Shown here: positions 9,452 through 21,618 of the stretch, one piece after another
Position numbering within the stretch: the first letter of the stretch is position 1
Layout: each line of letters begins with the position of its first letter
NCBI RefSeq assembly: GCF_020171925.1
Contig: NZ_JAIVAR010000012.1
Location: 1 to 58,190, forward strand
Reading direction: 5' to 3'
Length of the DNA: 58,190 bases
Source: Rossellomorea aquimaris
GTDB lineage: Bacteria; Bacillota; Bacilli; Bacillales; Bacillaceae_B
Notes under the pieces: generated by a model
Seen by the model: the letters and a program-made list of their open reading frames with translations, nothing else
Told to the model about the DNA's origin: nothing
Database searches by the model: none
Made by a program: the position numbers and the translations under genes

Positions 9452-9632
9452 AAAAACGACAAATTCCAACTGGTTTTACGGAGAGTGGGGAATGGCGCGC
9501 AGTGCAGTTGCAGAAACGATATATTTTAGGTATATTTTGATGAGATAAGAGGTTAAGATAGTAGGTAAGACAATGAGTCAAATCCACTAAATACCATTCG
9601 TTCACAGCCGGTTATTTATGTGGGTATTATAG

Positions 9633-11615
<1,983 letters not shown>

Positions 11616-11622
11616 ATAAACA

Positions 11623-11654
11623 CAAAAGGATGTTCCACGTGGAACATCCTTTTG
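11623..11654. terminator. Perfect 32-bp palindrome, terminator of metS
   Basis: Bases 11623-11638 are the exact reverse complement of 11639-11654, so the two 16-base arms meet with no spacer; the centre is TTCCACGTGGAA. In RNA it would fold with a minimal loop and end in four U and a G. A terminator is the simplest reading. Confidence 0.65.
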
Positions 11655-12115
11655 TTATATCGGAATAATATAATAAGGAAGAAAGTATAGTTTATATTAG
11701 TATTATCAATCGAATATATTATATGGAGATAACAATAAAAGAAAGCGAAATCAAATTATTTTAGAATTTTTCTTAAAGCCTATACAATGTACGGGGATAG
11801 ACAATAATAAAGATGACAATTTACTTATAGCTGACTCCAGCTGTTGATTGGAGTGGAAGGCGAAGCCTCATGCGGGAAAAGTAGCTTATGTGGGACTCCG
11901 CAGGGAGGAACGACCGACAGGGCTCACGGGCTACCCGCAGAAAACGAAGTCTTCCACGGAATCAGGCAGCGGCATTAAAAACTTCAATGACTAAGGTATA
12001 AATGACGGAGACAATATATTCACGTCAATCCAAAATTTGTAACCTAATTGTTACGTTACTGAGATGCTTGTCACTCATTTTTATACTAAAATTATTTTTA
12101 CAAGGAGTGTCACAC
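11655..12115. other. Gene-free interval between metS and tatD
   Basis: The first 180 bp are strongly A/T-rich with no plausible frame. The repeat element at 11838-11972 follows. The last ~140 bp lead to tatD and include TATACT near 12081 without a convincing -35. The long frame opening at 12002 is an in-frame extension of tatD, not a gene start. Confidence 0.6.
11838..11972. repeat. Dispersed inverted-repeat element, copy 1
   Basis: A 135-bp element starting CAGCTGTTGATTGGAGTG and ending CACGGAATCAGGCAGCGG. The ends are imperfect inverted repeats of ~24 bp (GCTGTTGATT-x-GTG-AAG). It shares this structure with copies at 24255, 29979 and 46769. I recall such elements as common in Bacillaceae intergenic DNA. 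No transposase is present. Confidence 0.85.
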
Positions 12116-12883
12116 ATGTTATTTGATACACATGTCCATTTGAATGCTGAACAATTCAACGAAGACCTGGAAGAAGTGATTTCAAGGGCAAAGGAAGCGG
12201 GAGTCGGAAGGATGGTCGTCGTCGGATTTGACCGCCCTACGATCGAAAGAGCAATGGAACTGGTGGAACGGTACGAATTCCTGTATGCAAGCGTAGGATG
12301 GCATCCCGTGGATGCGATCGATATGACTGACGGGGATCTTGCTTGGATCGAAGAGCTTGCTTCTCATCCCAAAGTCGTCGCAATCGGCGAAATGGGCCTT
12401 GATTATCACTGGGATAAGTCCCCTAAAGAGATTCAGAAAGAAGTCTTCAGGAAACAAATTCACTTAGCAAAGAGAGTGAAGCTGCCAATTATCATACATA
12501 ACAGGGAAGCGACACAGGATATAGTCGATATCCTTCGTGAAGAGGGCGCTGAGGAAGTAGGCGGGATCATGCACTGCTTCAGCGGAAGTGCCGAAATCGC
12601 TAAGGAATGTGTAGACATGAACTTCTATATTTCACTTGGAGGACCGGTCACTTTCAAGAATGCGAAGAAACCTAAAGAAGTGGCGCAGGAAATTCCTTTG
12701 GAGAAGCTTCTCATCGAGACGGACTGTCCGTACCTTGCCCCTCATCCAAACAGGGGGAAACGGAATGAGCCTGCTTATGTGAAGCTTGTGGCGGAACAGA
12801 TCGCCGAATTGAAAGGCATTCCGCTCGAAGAAGTAGAAAACGTGACAACCCAGAACGCAAATAAATTATTCAACATAAACTGA
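12116..12883 (+). CDS. tatD: TatD family metal-dependent DNase (YabD/DayD)
   Basis: 255 residues, identical in length to the remembered B. subtilis protein. Metal ligands: DTHVHLN at the N terminus, GEMGLDYH (Glu/Asp), HCFSG and the C-terminal ETDCPYLAPHP. TatD proteins are TIM-barrel DNases implicated in DNA repair or turnover. The true start is ATG at 12116 behind AAGGAGTG; the frame is open for 38 more codons upstream but shows hydrophobic non-homologous sequence there. Confidence 0.94.
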   Translation: MLFDTHVHLNAEQFNEDLEEVISRAKEAGVGRMVVVGFDRPTIERAMELVERYEFLYASVGWHPVDAIDMTDGDLAWIEELASHPKVVAIGEMGLDYHWDKSPKEIQKEVFRKQIHLAKRVKLPIIIHNREATQDIVDILREEGAEEVGGIMHCFSGSAEIAKECVDMNFYISLGGPVTFKNAKKPKEVAQEIPLEKLLIETDCPYLAPHPNRGKRNEPAYVKLVAEQIAELKGIPLEEVENVTTQNANKLFNIN

Positions 12884-13077
12884 CATCGAGTATTGTCGAG
12901 AATTGAGAGAGCTTGTCCCAAATGTTTATGAAAACAAAAAGTTCTACATCGCTTTTGCCTTTCATAGGATAACCATGTCGATAACTCTCTCTTTTCTTTT
13001 TCTCTTTTTTTTTGCATAATATGTCCTATGTTCCCCGGTTTCAATATTTTGCTAGATTAAGAAAAAAGGAGTAAGGG

Positions 13078-13106
13078 TTGACACTCTCTGGAATACTCTA
13101 TATAAT
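13078..13106 (+). promoter_or_regulatory. Sigma-A promoter of yabE
   Basis: Consensus TTGACA (13078-13083), 17-bp spacer and TATAAT (13101-13106), 27 bp before the yabE start codon. Confidence 0.88.
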
Positions 13107-13132
13107 CACTCCGAGAAAAGGAGGCGTTTTTC

Positions 13133-14353
13133 ATGAAGTTTAAAAACATGAAAAGCCTGTTTTCCAAGTCTTTGAGTCGAAGGAAATGGATCGCTGCAGT
13201 CGCAACCATCGCAGCATCAGCAGCTGTATTCGGCATCCTTTTTTATGAGGGTTCGAAAAACACTGTGGCATTGACCCTAGACGGCGAGCAAAAAGAGATA
13301 AGAACGCATGCAAGTACGATTCAGGATATATTAAAAGATTTAGAGATTTCAACCCGCTCAGAAGACTATTTGTATCCCTCGGGATCCACAAAGGTAACCA
13401 ACAACATGAAAGTTGTTTGGGAACCGGCAAAACAGGTAGAAGTATCAGTTGGTGACAAGAAGCAGAAGTTCTGGACCAATGCTGATACGGTAAAAGAGTT
13501 GCTATCGGAGAACAAGATAGAAGTAGGGGAACATGATAAGGTTCAGCCAGATTTGACCCAAAAGATTACAGGGGACATGAAGATTGCCATTGAGAAGGCC
13601 TTTGCACTCCAGTTGGTGGATGCAGGCAAGAAGCAAAAGGTATGGTCCACTTCGACTACGGTCGCTGACTTTTTAAAGCAACAGGGAATCAAACTTAATA
13701 AAACCGATCGCGTTGAACCAAGTTTAGACAAAGTAGTGAAAGCAGATGATGTCGTAAACGTCGTTCGAGTTGAAAAAGTCACCGATGTAGTGGAAGAGCC
13801 AACTGACTTTACAGTTGTTTCTCGAAAAGACTCAAATCTTTCCAAAGGAAAAGAAGAAGTGGTCCAGGAAGGGAAAAAGGGTCTGATTGAAAAGAAGTAC
13901 GAAATCGTTAAAGAAAATGGAAAAGAGATTTCCAGGAAGCTAATCAGTGAAAAAACAGTGAAAGAAAGCCAGGATAAAATAGTCAATGTCGGTACGAAGG
14001 TCCTTGTGGCCCAAGTTTCCCGTGGAAGCTCGGCTTCAGCTTCAGCTTCTGCAGAGAGCGGCGGCAGGGAATTCTATGTGAGCTCGACAGCCTATACTGC
14101 ATCTTGTAACGGATGTTCCGGCTATACTGCAACTGGGATCAATCTTAAATCGAATCCAGGGATCAAGGTCATAGCGGTCGATCCTTCCGTCATTCCATTG
14201 GGGACGAAAGTATATGTAGAAGGATATGGCTATGCCGTGGCAGCCGATACAGGAAGTGCCATCAAGGGGAACAAGATCGATGTATTCTTCTCTTCCAAAT
14301 CCGATGCCTATCGTTGGGGTAGAAAAACAATCAAAGTGAAAGTCTTAGATTAA
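13133..14353 (+). CDS. yabE: YabE, DUF348/G5/3D-domain cell wall protein
   Basis: 406 residues. A short basic N terminus and a membrane anchor/signal segment (about residues 19-38) precede three DUF348 repeats (to ~200), a G5 domain (~205-285), a Ser/Ala linker, and a C-terminal 3D domain. The 3D motif has the conserved aspartates in AVDPSVIPLGTKVYV, AADTG and KIDVFF, and the fold resembles lytic transglycosylase MltA. It is likely an Rpf/Sps-like muralytic enzyme at the cell surface. A strong sigma-A promoter precedes it. In B. subtilis yabE is also controlled by an antisense RNA; no such promoter was confirmed here. Confidence 0.92.
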   Translation: MKFKNMKSLFSKSLSRRKWIAAVATIAASAAVFGILFYEGSKNTVALTLDGEQKEIRTHASTIQDILKDLEISTRSEDYLYPSGSTKVTNNMKVVWEPAKQVEVSVGDKKQKFWTNADTVKELLSENKIEVGEHDKVQPDLTQKITGDMKIAIEKAFALQLVDAGKKQKVWSTSTTVADFLKQQGIKLNKTDRVEPSLDKVVKADDVVNVVRVEKVTDVVEEPTDFTVVSRKDSNLSKGKEEVVQEGKKGLIEKKYEIVKENGKEISRKLISEKTVKESQDKIVNVGTKVLVAQVSRGSSASASASAESGGREFYVSSTAYTASCNGCSGYTATGINLKSNPGIKVIAVDPSVIPLGTKVYVEGYGYAVAADTGSAIKGNKIDVFFSSKSDAYRWGRKTIKVKVLD

Positions 14354-14354
14354 G

Positions 14355-14379
14355 AGCAGGGGACTCCTCCTGCTTTTTT
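14355..14379 (+). terminator. Terminator after yabE
   Basis: AGCAGG pairs with CCTGCT over a short loop, then T6. Confidence 0.8.
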
Positions 14380-14504
14380 GTATTGCGCCGGGTTTGAAAA
14401 CCTTTAGTATAAGCCAGGGAAAATATCAGATATAATAATAACAAAGGGTTCTACTGATTAGACGAAGAGGAATACGAAATAGTTTCAACTTTTTTGGAGG
14501 TTTT

Positions 14505-15942
<1,438 letters not shown>

Positions 15943-15952
15943 GTTTTGCTGG

Positions 15953-15995
15953 GCCGCCTTCCGAAGTCAAAATTGACTTCGGAAGGCGGCTTTTT
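15953..15995 (+). terminator. Terminator after ksgA
   Basis: An 18-bp perfect stem, 15953-15970 with 15973-15990, followed by T5. It is unusually long and stable. Confidence 0.92.
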
Positions 15996-16061
15996 AGTTT
16001 GGTACAATGTGAGTTTTGGGAGAAGGGAGGATAGGGAAGGAGTTGTGGGTGAAATTGGAAA

Positions 16062-16192
16062 AATCCGCACATTTATCATTTTTAGCGCATAACTGAAAAT
16101 AATCACGCATTAATACCAAAAATAGCGCACAAATCAAAATTATTGCGCATAAATCCGAAAAAGCACGCATAACGTGAAAGGTAGCGCATTTG
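16062..16192. repeat. 20-bp phased RCGCAY array
   Basis: CGCA occurs at 16066, 16086, 16106, 16126, 16146, 16166 and 16185, seven units with a period of exactly 20 bp except the last (19). The flanking base is usually A or G and the next C or T. The filler resembles AAATCNRAAAAT. It lies between the ksgA terminator and yabG. It is not a CRISPR array, as the repeat is far too short. Confidence 0.85.
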
Positions 16193-16509
16193 CAGAGAGA
16201 GAGAGAAAGTATCTCGGGTCAGCCATCCGACAAGTCGCCCCAGTCCATTAAATCCACCAAGCCCATTTGTGTACATAATAAACCGCCAATGGCCTGCTCA
16301 AATTCTGCAACTATTCATTACCATGGAAAATCCGACATTTACATACACCCAATTCCCATCAAGTGCATAGGTTATCAGAGGGAATCATTACTTGTGAAAA
16401 CAGGAAAACGTGAGTAGGGGAAGGGTGCGTTTGAACATCTGGGTAACGTCAGCCTTTCTTTGTTTTTCCTATCCCGTCTAACGAATGTAAGTCCATGGGA
16501 GTGACTGAT
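16193..16509. other. Gene-free interval before yabG
   Basis: Mixed-composition sequence with no credible gene. CATAGGTTA at 16366-16374 fits the sigma-K -10 pattern CATANNNTA, and ACCC at 16347 could serve as -35, with a long leader. This would suit yabG, a mother-cell gene, but the match is weak. Confidence 0.35.
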
Positions 16510-17388
16510 GTGAAGATCGAAATCAATGATGTCGTGGGTCGTCTGTCGTATAAGTGTGATATTTTGTTTAGAGTCATTGATATCCGCATGATCGATGGGC
16601 AGCAAACGGCGGTACTGTACGGGGAAGATTATCGATTGATAGCGGATGCTCCTTTTCATGATTTGAAGAAGATGGACCCTAGAGAGCAGAACCGGATACT
16701 TCAAGAGTTCCGTTCAAAGGAAGAGCAGTCTTTTGATTTATTCCGGCAGGATATTGAGCTCCTTAAGCGAAAGCAAGAATATACATTGACGAATGCTTAT
16801 AGAGATGAGTTTAACTATTTCCAGGTTCCCGGTAAAGTTCTTCATCTTGATGGAGATCCCAGCTATTTGAGAAAATGTCTTGATCTTTACGAGAAGATCG
16901 GGGTTCCGGTGAAGGGTGTCCACTGCAGTGAGACAGAAATGCCTCATGAAATCGGTCCCCTCATTGATAAATATAGACCGAATATCGTGGTCATAACAGG
17001 TCACGATGCTTATTCCAAAGCGAAGGGTGCGAAATCTGATATTAATGCTTACAGGCACTCTAAGTATTTTGTTCAAGCAGTGAAAGAAGTGAGGAGGAAA
17101 TATCCTCACTTGGATCAGCTCGTCATCTTCGCGGGAGCCTGCCAGTCCCATTTCGAATCCTTGATCCATGCCGGGGCGAATTTTGCCAGTTCACCTTCAA
17201 GGGTGAATATCCACGCCCTTGACCCTGTTTATATTGTCTCTAAAATCAGTTATACGGCCTTCAAGGATTCAGTAAATGTGTGGGATGTCATCCGTAATAC
17301 GTTGACAGGAGACAGAGGATTGGGTGGGGTCGAAACGAAGGGTGTATTAAGGGCCGGCATGCCTTACAAGATCAAAGAAGAGGAATAA
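16510..17388 (+). CDS. yabG: Sporulation-specific protease YabG
   Basis: 292 residues, close to the B. subtilis length (~290). YabG is a cysteine-type protease made in the mother cell that trims spore coat proteins. Conserved blocks include GKVLHLDGDP, RPNIVVITGHDAY (with the His), and FAGACQSHFESL, which holds the likely catalytic Cys and adjacent His. Start: GTG at 16510 gives the homologous N terminus (MKIEINDVVGRLSYK) and has GGGAG eight bases upstream; ATG at 16495 is in frame but without a site. A hairpin terminator follows. Confidence 0.92.
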   Translation: MKIEINDVVGRLSYKCDILFRVIDIRMIDGQQTAVLYGEDYRLIADAPFHDLKKMDPREQNRILQEFRSKEEQSFDLFRQDIELLKRKQEYTLTNAYRDEFNYFQVPGKVLHLDGDPSYLRKCLDLYEKIGVPVKGVHCSETEMPHEIGPLIDKYRPNIVVITGHDAYSKAKGAKSDINAYRHSKYFVQAVKEVRRKYPHLDQLVIFAGACQSHFESLIHAGANFASSPSRVNIHALDPVYIVSKISYTAFKDSVNVWDVIRNTLTGDRGLGGVETKGVLRAGMPYKIKEEE

Positions 17389-17408
17389 ATGTTTCGACAT
17401 AAAACCGG

Positions 17409-17443
17409 AAACCTTGCAATCGCGTATCGAATTGCAGGGTTTT
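17409..17443 (+). terminator. Terminator after yabG
   Basis: AAACCTTGCAAT pairs with ATTGCAGGGTTT across a 10-base loop, with a short T tract. Confidence 0.7.
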
Positions 17444-17622
17444 GCTTATTGAGGGGGTGCCGATTCAATGTTTCTGACAACGGGTTCCCTCCTTGATGGG
17501 AGTCTAAATAATTCCATGAAAAACGGCATGAAAACGGATTCGAAAAAGGTTTACATAATTTTTCAATTACCAGGGAAAGGTAATAGTGTAGAAAAAACGT
17601 ATTTTTTGTTGAATAATATATA

Positions 17623-17692
17623 TTGACAGGTATTTAAATTTCTTGTTAAAATAATAAATTTATTTGACTAAAATTACATAATGTGTTATAAT
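17623..17692 (+). promoter_or_regulatory. Tandem sigma-A promoters of veg
   Basis: Proximal: TTGACT (17664-17669), 17 bp, TATAAT (17687-17692). Distal: TTGACA (17623-17628), 18 bp, TAAAAT (17647-17652). The region is very A/T-rich. veg in B. subtilis is also driven by two strong promoters. Confidence 0.75.
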
Positions 17693-17716
17693 TTTTTACA
17701 GTGAGGTGGAAGCGAA

Positions 17717-17986
17717 ATGCCAAAAACATTAGCCGACATTAAAAGATCCCTTGATTCGAACCTCGGGAAACGTTTAATGCTTAAAGCAAACGGTGGACGT
17801 CGTAAAACAATTGAACGTTCGGGCGTTCTGGCCGAAACGTATCCTTCTGTATTTGTCGTACAACTCGACCAGGAAGAGAATGCGTTTGAACGAGTTTCTT
17901 ACAGCTATGCAGATGTTCTCACTGAGACAGTACAATTAACATTTTATGATGAAGCAACAGGAAATATCATCTTCAGCCAGCAGTGA
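17717..17986 (+). CDS. veg: Veg protein
   Basis: 89 residues, highly conserved in Firmicutes: [38 protein letters not shown] and [13 protein letters not shown]. Small beta-barrel-like protein. In B. subtilis Veg stimulates biofilm matrix genes by opposing SinR. It stands alone with its own promoters and terminator; ATG follows GAGGTGG. Confidence 0.96.
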   Translation: MPKTLADIKRSLDSNLGKRLMLKANGGRRKTIERSGVLAETYPSVFVVQLDQEENAFERVSYSYADVLTETVQLTFYDEATGNIIFSQQ

Positions 17987-18008
17987 ACAAATTGTTTACT
18001 GCTTTTTT
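17980..18008 (+). terminator. Terminator after veg
   Basis: GCAGTGAACA pairs with TGTTTACTGC, then T6; the stem overlaps the stop codon. Confidence 0.85.
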
Positions 18009-18079
18009 ATTTGCCTTCTTTTTGACCAATCAATAGGAAAGCGCGTCATTAGCATCCGAAAATTGGTTTATTCCCCCTA

Positions 18080-18109
18080 GTAAAGATTCGTCCATAAGAA
18101 CACATATTA
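18080..18109 (+). promoter_or_regulatory. Candidate sigma-G promoter of sspF
   Basis: GTAAA (18080-18084) and CATATTA (18103-18109) are 18 bp apart. The -35 has one mismatch to GHATR. sspF is expected to be sigma-G controlled. Confidence 0.35.
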
Positions 18110-18141
18110 AACATATGGTACACCTGAAGGGGGAAAAAACA

Positions 18142-18324
18142 ATGAGCAGAAGAAAAGGAATCATGTCTGATCAATTGAAAGAAGAGCTTGCACAGGAACT
18201 TGGGTTCTATGATGTTGTTCAGAAGGATGGCTGGGGTGGCATTACCTCAAGGGATGCCGGGAACATGGTGAAACTCGCCGTGGAACGTGCAGGTCGTCAG
18301 CTTGCATCACGGGACGGCCGATAG
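18142..18324 (+). CDS. sspF: Small acid-soluble spore protein, alpha/beta-type (SspF)
   Basis: 60-residue SASP of the SspF subgroup, which saturates spore DNA and protects it. Motifs: [19 protein letters not shown] with the GPR cleavage-like region, and [19 protein letters not shown]. Start ATG at 18142 has AAGGGGG upstream; an in-frame ATG at 18115 lies ahead of that site. A strong terminator follows. Confidence 0.93.
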   Translation: MSRRKGIMSDQLKEELAQELGFYDVVQKDGWGGITSRDAGNMVKLAVERAGRQLASRDGR

Positions 18325-18362
18325 TCCTTTCCTTTACGAAGTGATTTGCTTTTTAATGTACC

Positions 18363-18398
18363 GAAAAGGGGTCGCCTCGAATCGAGGCGATCCTTTTC
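18363..18398 (+). terminator. Terminator after sspF
   Basis: GAAAAGGGGTCGCCTCG pairs with CGAGGCGATCCTTTTC over a very small loop. Confidence 0.88.
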
Positions 18399-18543
18399 TA
18401 TATCAGCGAAATTTGGGAACGGCTTTCCTATTGTCTGTTAACGTGGTAAAATATCTTATTTGTATGAGGTTGTAAGATGAACACACTTCTGTAAGGAGTG
18501 TATGATACAATATATGAAAAGAGTATGGTAAGAAGGTGATGAA

Positions 18544-19398
18544 ATGAGGTTATTAGTGAAGGCGCCTGCAAAAATTAACCTATCACTTGATGTATTACAT
18601 AAACGCCCCGATGGCTATCATGAGGTCGAAATGGTGATGACCACCATTGATCTGGCAGACAGGATCGAACTGACAAGTCTCCAGGAGGATACTATCAACA
18701 TCCTCTCTCATAATCGATTCGTGCCCGATGATGGAAGGAACCTTGCCTATCAGGCAGCACAGCTCCTGAAAGATCGGCTGGATATCAAAAAGGGTGTTGC
18801 GATTTCAATCGATAAAGTGATCCCGGTCGCTGCCGGATTAGCGGGGGGAAGCAGCGACGCCGCTGCGACACTAAAAGGATTGAACCGTTTATGGGGATTG
18901 GGTCTCAGCCTTGATGAGCTGGCGGAGCTTGGTTCTGAGATAGGATCGGATGTTTCATTCTGTGTCTACGGTGGAACAGCGCTTGCGACAGGCAGGGGAG
19001 AAAAGATCGAACACCTACCGGCACCGCCGAATTGCTGGGTCATCTTGGCCAAGCCTACAATCGGAGTGTCCACTGCTGATGTTTATAAAAACTTAAATAC
19101 TTCCAACATCAAGCATCCTGATACAGAGGCGATGATTTCAGCGCTCAACCGCCAGTCTTATCGTGACATCTGTGACAATCTTGGAAATGTACTGGAATCC
19201 GTGACCCTTGATATGTACCCTGAGGTAGCCCAGATCAAGGATCAAATGGAACGATTCGGTGCGGATGCCGTTTTGATGAGCGGGAGTGGTCCGACGGTCT
19301 ATGGGTTGGTGCAGTATGAATCCAGACTCCACCGAATCTATAATGGGCTGAGGGGATTCTGTGATCAAGTATTTGCCGTGCGCATGCTTGGTGAATAA
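18544..19398 (+). CDS. ispE: 4-diphosphocytidyl-2-C-methyl-D-erythritol kinase
   Basis: 284-residue GHMP kinase of the MEP isoprenoid pathway. [11 protein letters not shown] at the N terminus, the ATP loop [15 protein letters not shown] near residue 96, and [10 protein letters not shown] near 242. It phosphorylates CDP-methylerythritol. ATG at 18544 follows AAGGTGATGAA. purR follows 69 bp later with its own operator. Confidence 0.96.
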   Translation: MRLLVKAPAKINLSLDVLHKRPDGYHEVEMVMTTIDLADRIELTSLQEDTINILSHNRFVPDDGRNLAYQAAQLLKDRLDIKKGVAISIDKVIPVAAGLAGGSSDAAATLKGLNRLWGLGLSLDELAELGSEIGSDVSFCVYGGTALATGRGEKIEHLPAPPNCWVILAKPTIGVSTADVYKNLNTSNIKHPDTEAMISALNRQSYRDICDNLGNVLESVTLDMYPEVAQIKDQMERFGADAVLMSGSGPTVYGLVQYESRLHRIYNGLRGFCDQVFAVRMLGE

Positions 19399-19409
19399 TG
19401 AACTTGCCT

Positions 19410-19453
19410 AAATCCGTATATTGATGATATATTTACATTAAATATTCGGATTT
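19410..19453. promoter_or_regulatory. Inverted PurBox pair upstream of purR
   Basis: AAATCCGTATATT (19410-19422, plus) and its near-complement AATATTCGGATTT (19441-19453, minus) match the PurR operator AWWWCCGAACWWT with two and one mismatches. They are inverted and 18 bp apart. TTGCCT (404-409) and TATATT (428-433) give a promoter-like pair overlapping them. This suggests PurR autoregulation. The arms CCTAAATCCG and CGGATTTAGG also pair and would cover the Shine-Dalgarno sequence. Confidence 0.65.
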
Positions 19454-19467
19454 AGGAGGTAATTTTG

Positions 19468-20304
19468 GTGAAATTCAAGCGCAGTGAACGATTAATCGAC
19501 ATGACGCACTATCTAGTGGAACGCCCTCACCAACTTGTACCTTTGACCTTTTTCTCTGAGCGTTATGGTTCAGCCAAATCTTCCATCAGTGAGGATTTGA
19601 CGATTGTGAAAGAAACCTTTGAAGGACGCGGGGTAGGAATAGTTCAAACGGTGCCGGGAGCGGCTGGGGGAGTGAAATACATTCCGAAGGTGAACCAGGA
19701 GGAAGCGAAGGAAGTAATCGATGAGCTTTGCCTGCATCTGGAAAGTTCGGACCGTCTTCTTCCGGGAGGTTATCTATTCATGACTGATCTTCTCGGAAAT
19801 CCTTTGCTGATGAAGAAAGTGGGGAAACTTCTCGCATCGGCATTCGCAGAGAAAGAAATCGATGTCATCATGACCGTGGCGACAAAGGGGATCCCGATTG
19901 CCAATGCCATCGCTGCCTACTTGAACGTACCGGTCGTCATCGTCAGAAGGGACAGCCGTGTGACAGAGGGATCGACCGTCAGCATCAATTATGTATCAGG
20001 CTCTTCCAAACGGATTCAGTCGATGGTCCTGTCAAAGAGAAGCCTGAAAGAAGGTTCAAGGGTACTGGTTGTCGATGATTTCATGAAAGCGGGAGGAACG
20101 GTAAACGGAATGAAGAGCCTGCTTGAGGAATTCTCGGCGACATTGACGGGGATCGGAGTCCTGGTCGAATCGGAAAATGCCGAAGAACGTTTAGTCGATG
20201 ACTATGTTTCATTGTTGAAGCTGTCTGAAGTAAACGAAAAGGACAAACAGATTTCCTTAACAGAAGGAAATTACTTTCAATCAAACCTGACATTCTTATC
20301 TTAA
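19468..20304 (+). CDS. purR: Pur operon repressor PurR
   Basis: 278 residues. An N-terminal winged helix (about 1-70; [19 protein letters not shown]) is followed by a phosphoribosyltransferase-like domain with the PRPP motif [13 protein letters not shown] near 200. PRPP releases it from PurBox DNA; ppGpp is a known competitor in the family. Start: GTG at 19468, seven bases after AGGAGGT, gives [15 protein letters not shown] at 19465 is too close. prs, which makes the PRPP inducer, is only 2.7 kb away. Confidence 0.95.
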   Translation: MKFKRSERLIDMTHYLVERPHQLVPLTFFSERYGSAKSSISEDLTIVKETFEGRGVGIVQTVPGAAGGVKYIPKVNQEEAKEVIDELCLHLESSDRLLPGGYLFMTDLLGNPLLMKKVGKLLASAFAEKEIDVIMTVATKGIPIANAIAAYLNVPVVIVRRDSRVTEGSTVSINYVSGSSKRIQSMVLSKRSLKEGSRVLVVDDFMKAGGTVNGMKSLLEEFSATLTGIGVLVESENAEERLVDDYVSLLKLSEVNEKDKQISLTEGNYFQSNLTFLS

Positions 20305-20318
20305 GGGAGGCAGTTAGT

Positions 20319-20693
20319 ATGCGTGTTGTTTCAACAAATCAAGCACCTGCAGCAATTGGACCTTATTCTCAAGGGATCATCGTGAACAATTTATTCTATA
20401 GTTCAGGCCAGATTCCGTTGACGGCAGAAGGAACGATGATCGATGGGGATGTAACAGCACAGACCCACCAAGTCTTTAGAAATCTTCAGGCTGTTCTGGA
20501 GGAGGCCGGTGCTTCCCTTGATACCGTTGTGAAAGCCACTGTCTTCATAAAGGATATGAACGATTTTGGTAGCATCAATGAAGTATACGGTGAGTACTTC
20601 CACACTCATAAACCGGCACGTTCCTGTGTCGAAGTGGCACGTCTCCCGAAAGACGCATTGGTTGAAATCGAAGTCATCGCACTCGTGAAGTAA
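20319..20693 (+). CDS. ridA: RidA family 2-iminobutanoate deaminase YabJ
   Basis: 124 residues of the YjgF/RidA family: [11 protein letters not shown] and [19 protein letters not shown], which includes the conserved Arg that binds carboxylates. It hydrolyses reactive enamine/imine intermediates. It is 14 bp after purR and probably cotranscribed. A terminator overlaps its stop. Confidence 0.95.
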   Translation: MRVVSTNQAPAAIGPYSQGIIVNNLFYSSGQIPLTAEGTMIDGDVTAQTHQVFRNLQAVLEEAGASLDTVVKATVFIKDMNDFGSINEVYGEYFHTHKPARSCVEVARLPKDALVEIEVIALVK

Positions 20694-20712
20694 TCTTCAC
20701 GGGTGTTTTTTT
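20680..20712 (+). terminator. Terminator after ridA
   Basis: CACTCGTGAAG pairs with CTTCACGGGTG, then T7. Confidence 0.9.
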
Positions 20713-20820
20713 ATTTGCAGGAAGTCTGCCCCTCCCAACGCCCTTTTTTCTTTATAGGTCAAAAGAAATACGGGTGATTGGAGTGAAAAATAAAATTTTT
20801 CAAAAAATTTTACAATTTAA

Positions 20821-20849
20821 GAAGGAATATCTATTAATTTCGTTGAATA
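20821..20849 (+). promoter_or_regulatory. Sigma-H promoter of spoVG
   Basis: GAAGGAATA (20821-20829) matches RNAGGAWWW, and GTTGAATA (20842-20849) matches RNNGAATW, 12 bp apart. spoVG is a classic sigma-H gene. The A/T-rich stretch just upstream could be an AbrB target, as in B. subtilis. Confidence 0.75.
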
Positions 20850-20890
20850 CATACAGTAGATTTCATCTAGTGAAAAAGGTGGTGAACAGA

Positions 20891-21184
20891 ATGGAAGTAA
20901 CTGACGTAAGATTACGCAGAGTGAACACCGACGGTCGCATGAGAGCGATTGCATCCATTACGCTGGATAACGAATTCGTCGTCCATGATATTCGTGTAAT
21001 CGATGGGAATAATGGCTTATTCGTAGCTATGCCAAGTAAGCGTACTCCGGATGGGGAATTCCGTGATATCGCTCACCCGATCAACTCCGGGACACGCGGC
21101 AAGATACAAGATGCTGTATTGTCAGAGTATCACCGTTTAGGTGAGCTTGAAGAAGTGGAGTTAGAAGAAGCTGGCGCTTCCTAA
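20891..21184 (+). CDS. spoVG: Septation/regulatory protein SpoVG
   Basis: 97 residues, the same length as B. subtilis Spo[36 protein letters not shown] and [15 protein letters not shown]. It is an RNA/DNA-binding regulator linked to asymmetric septation and cortex. The frame is open further upstream to 20774, but that part spans the sigma-H promoter and is not translated. The start has GGTGGTGA upstream. Confidence 0.96.
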   Translation: MEVTDVRLRRVNTDGRMRAIASITLDNEFVVHDIRVIDGNNGLFVAMPSKRTPDGEFRDIAHPINSGTRGKIQDAVLSEYHRLGELEEVELEEAGAS

Positions 21185-21201
21185 TAGAGTCTATTGCAAC
21201 A

Positions 21202-21234
21202 AGAGCCTACTTCCATAGTAGCGCTCTTTTTTTC
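21202..21234 (+). terminator. Terminator after spoVG
   Basis: AGAGCCTACT pairs with AGTAGCGCTCT (one bulged C), followed by T7. Confidence 0.85.
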
Positions 21235-21555
21235 TTTTTCTTCCCAATACCCCAAAAACTTCCTTTCAAAACCTCATATTTAAAATTTCTCGAAAATTTT
21301 TATTGAATCAGTCTCAAGGCTCCGAATATTCACCGTATGTCCCAACCAATCCTTCCCTCTTTTCTACCCAAAGGGGTAAACGGCCGAGACGGCTCGCTTT
21401 CTATACACCAAAAGGGCAATTTTGGACGGATAACAGCAGCCCCGTTTCACCGCTTGTTTCTATATGATTGAACGGACCCCTCAGCACAATGTTTAGTCAG
21501 TGAAATAGAACCGGCACATGATACTTGACAAAAATATGTATATTTCTCTCCAACC
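21235..21555. other. Gene-free interval before glmU
   Basis: No gene or repeat array is seen. CTCCGAATATTC near 21330 resembles half of a PurBox but has no inverted partner. Confidence 0.5.
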
Positions 21556-21584
21556 TTGAAATGATAGAGCTTTTAGGATATATT
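21556..21584 (+). promoter_or_regulatory. Sigma-A promoter of glmU
   Basis: TTGAAA (21556-21561), 17 bp, TATATT (21579-21584). The implied transcription start near 21591 excludes the in-frame ATG at 21589. Confidence 0.7.
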
Positions 21585-21618
21585 CGTTATGGATAAAAAG
21601 GTTATTGGAGGACCCGAA

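Noticed and set aside
12002..12115. N-terminal extension of the TatD-like protein with a membrane segment
   Set aside because: The extension lacks homology and a ribosome binding site; ATG at 12116 has AAGGAGTG and gives the family's exact length.
16062..16192. CRISPR array
   Set aside because: The conserved part is only about 4-8 bp, the period 20 bp, there are no true spacers and no cas genes anywhere in the window.
20774..20890. Longer SpoVG start
   Set aside because: The region holds the sigma-H promoter, and the ATG at 20891 gives the invariant 97-residue protein.
21320..21340. PurBox upstream of glmU-prs
   Set aside because: CTCCGAATATTC matches half the consensus but no inverted partner lies at the required 16-18 bp distance.
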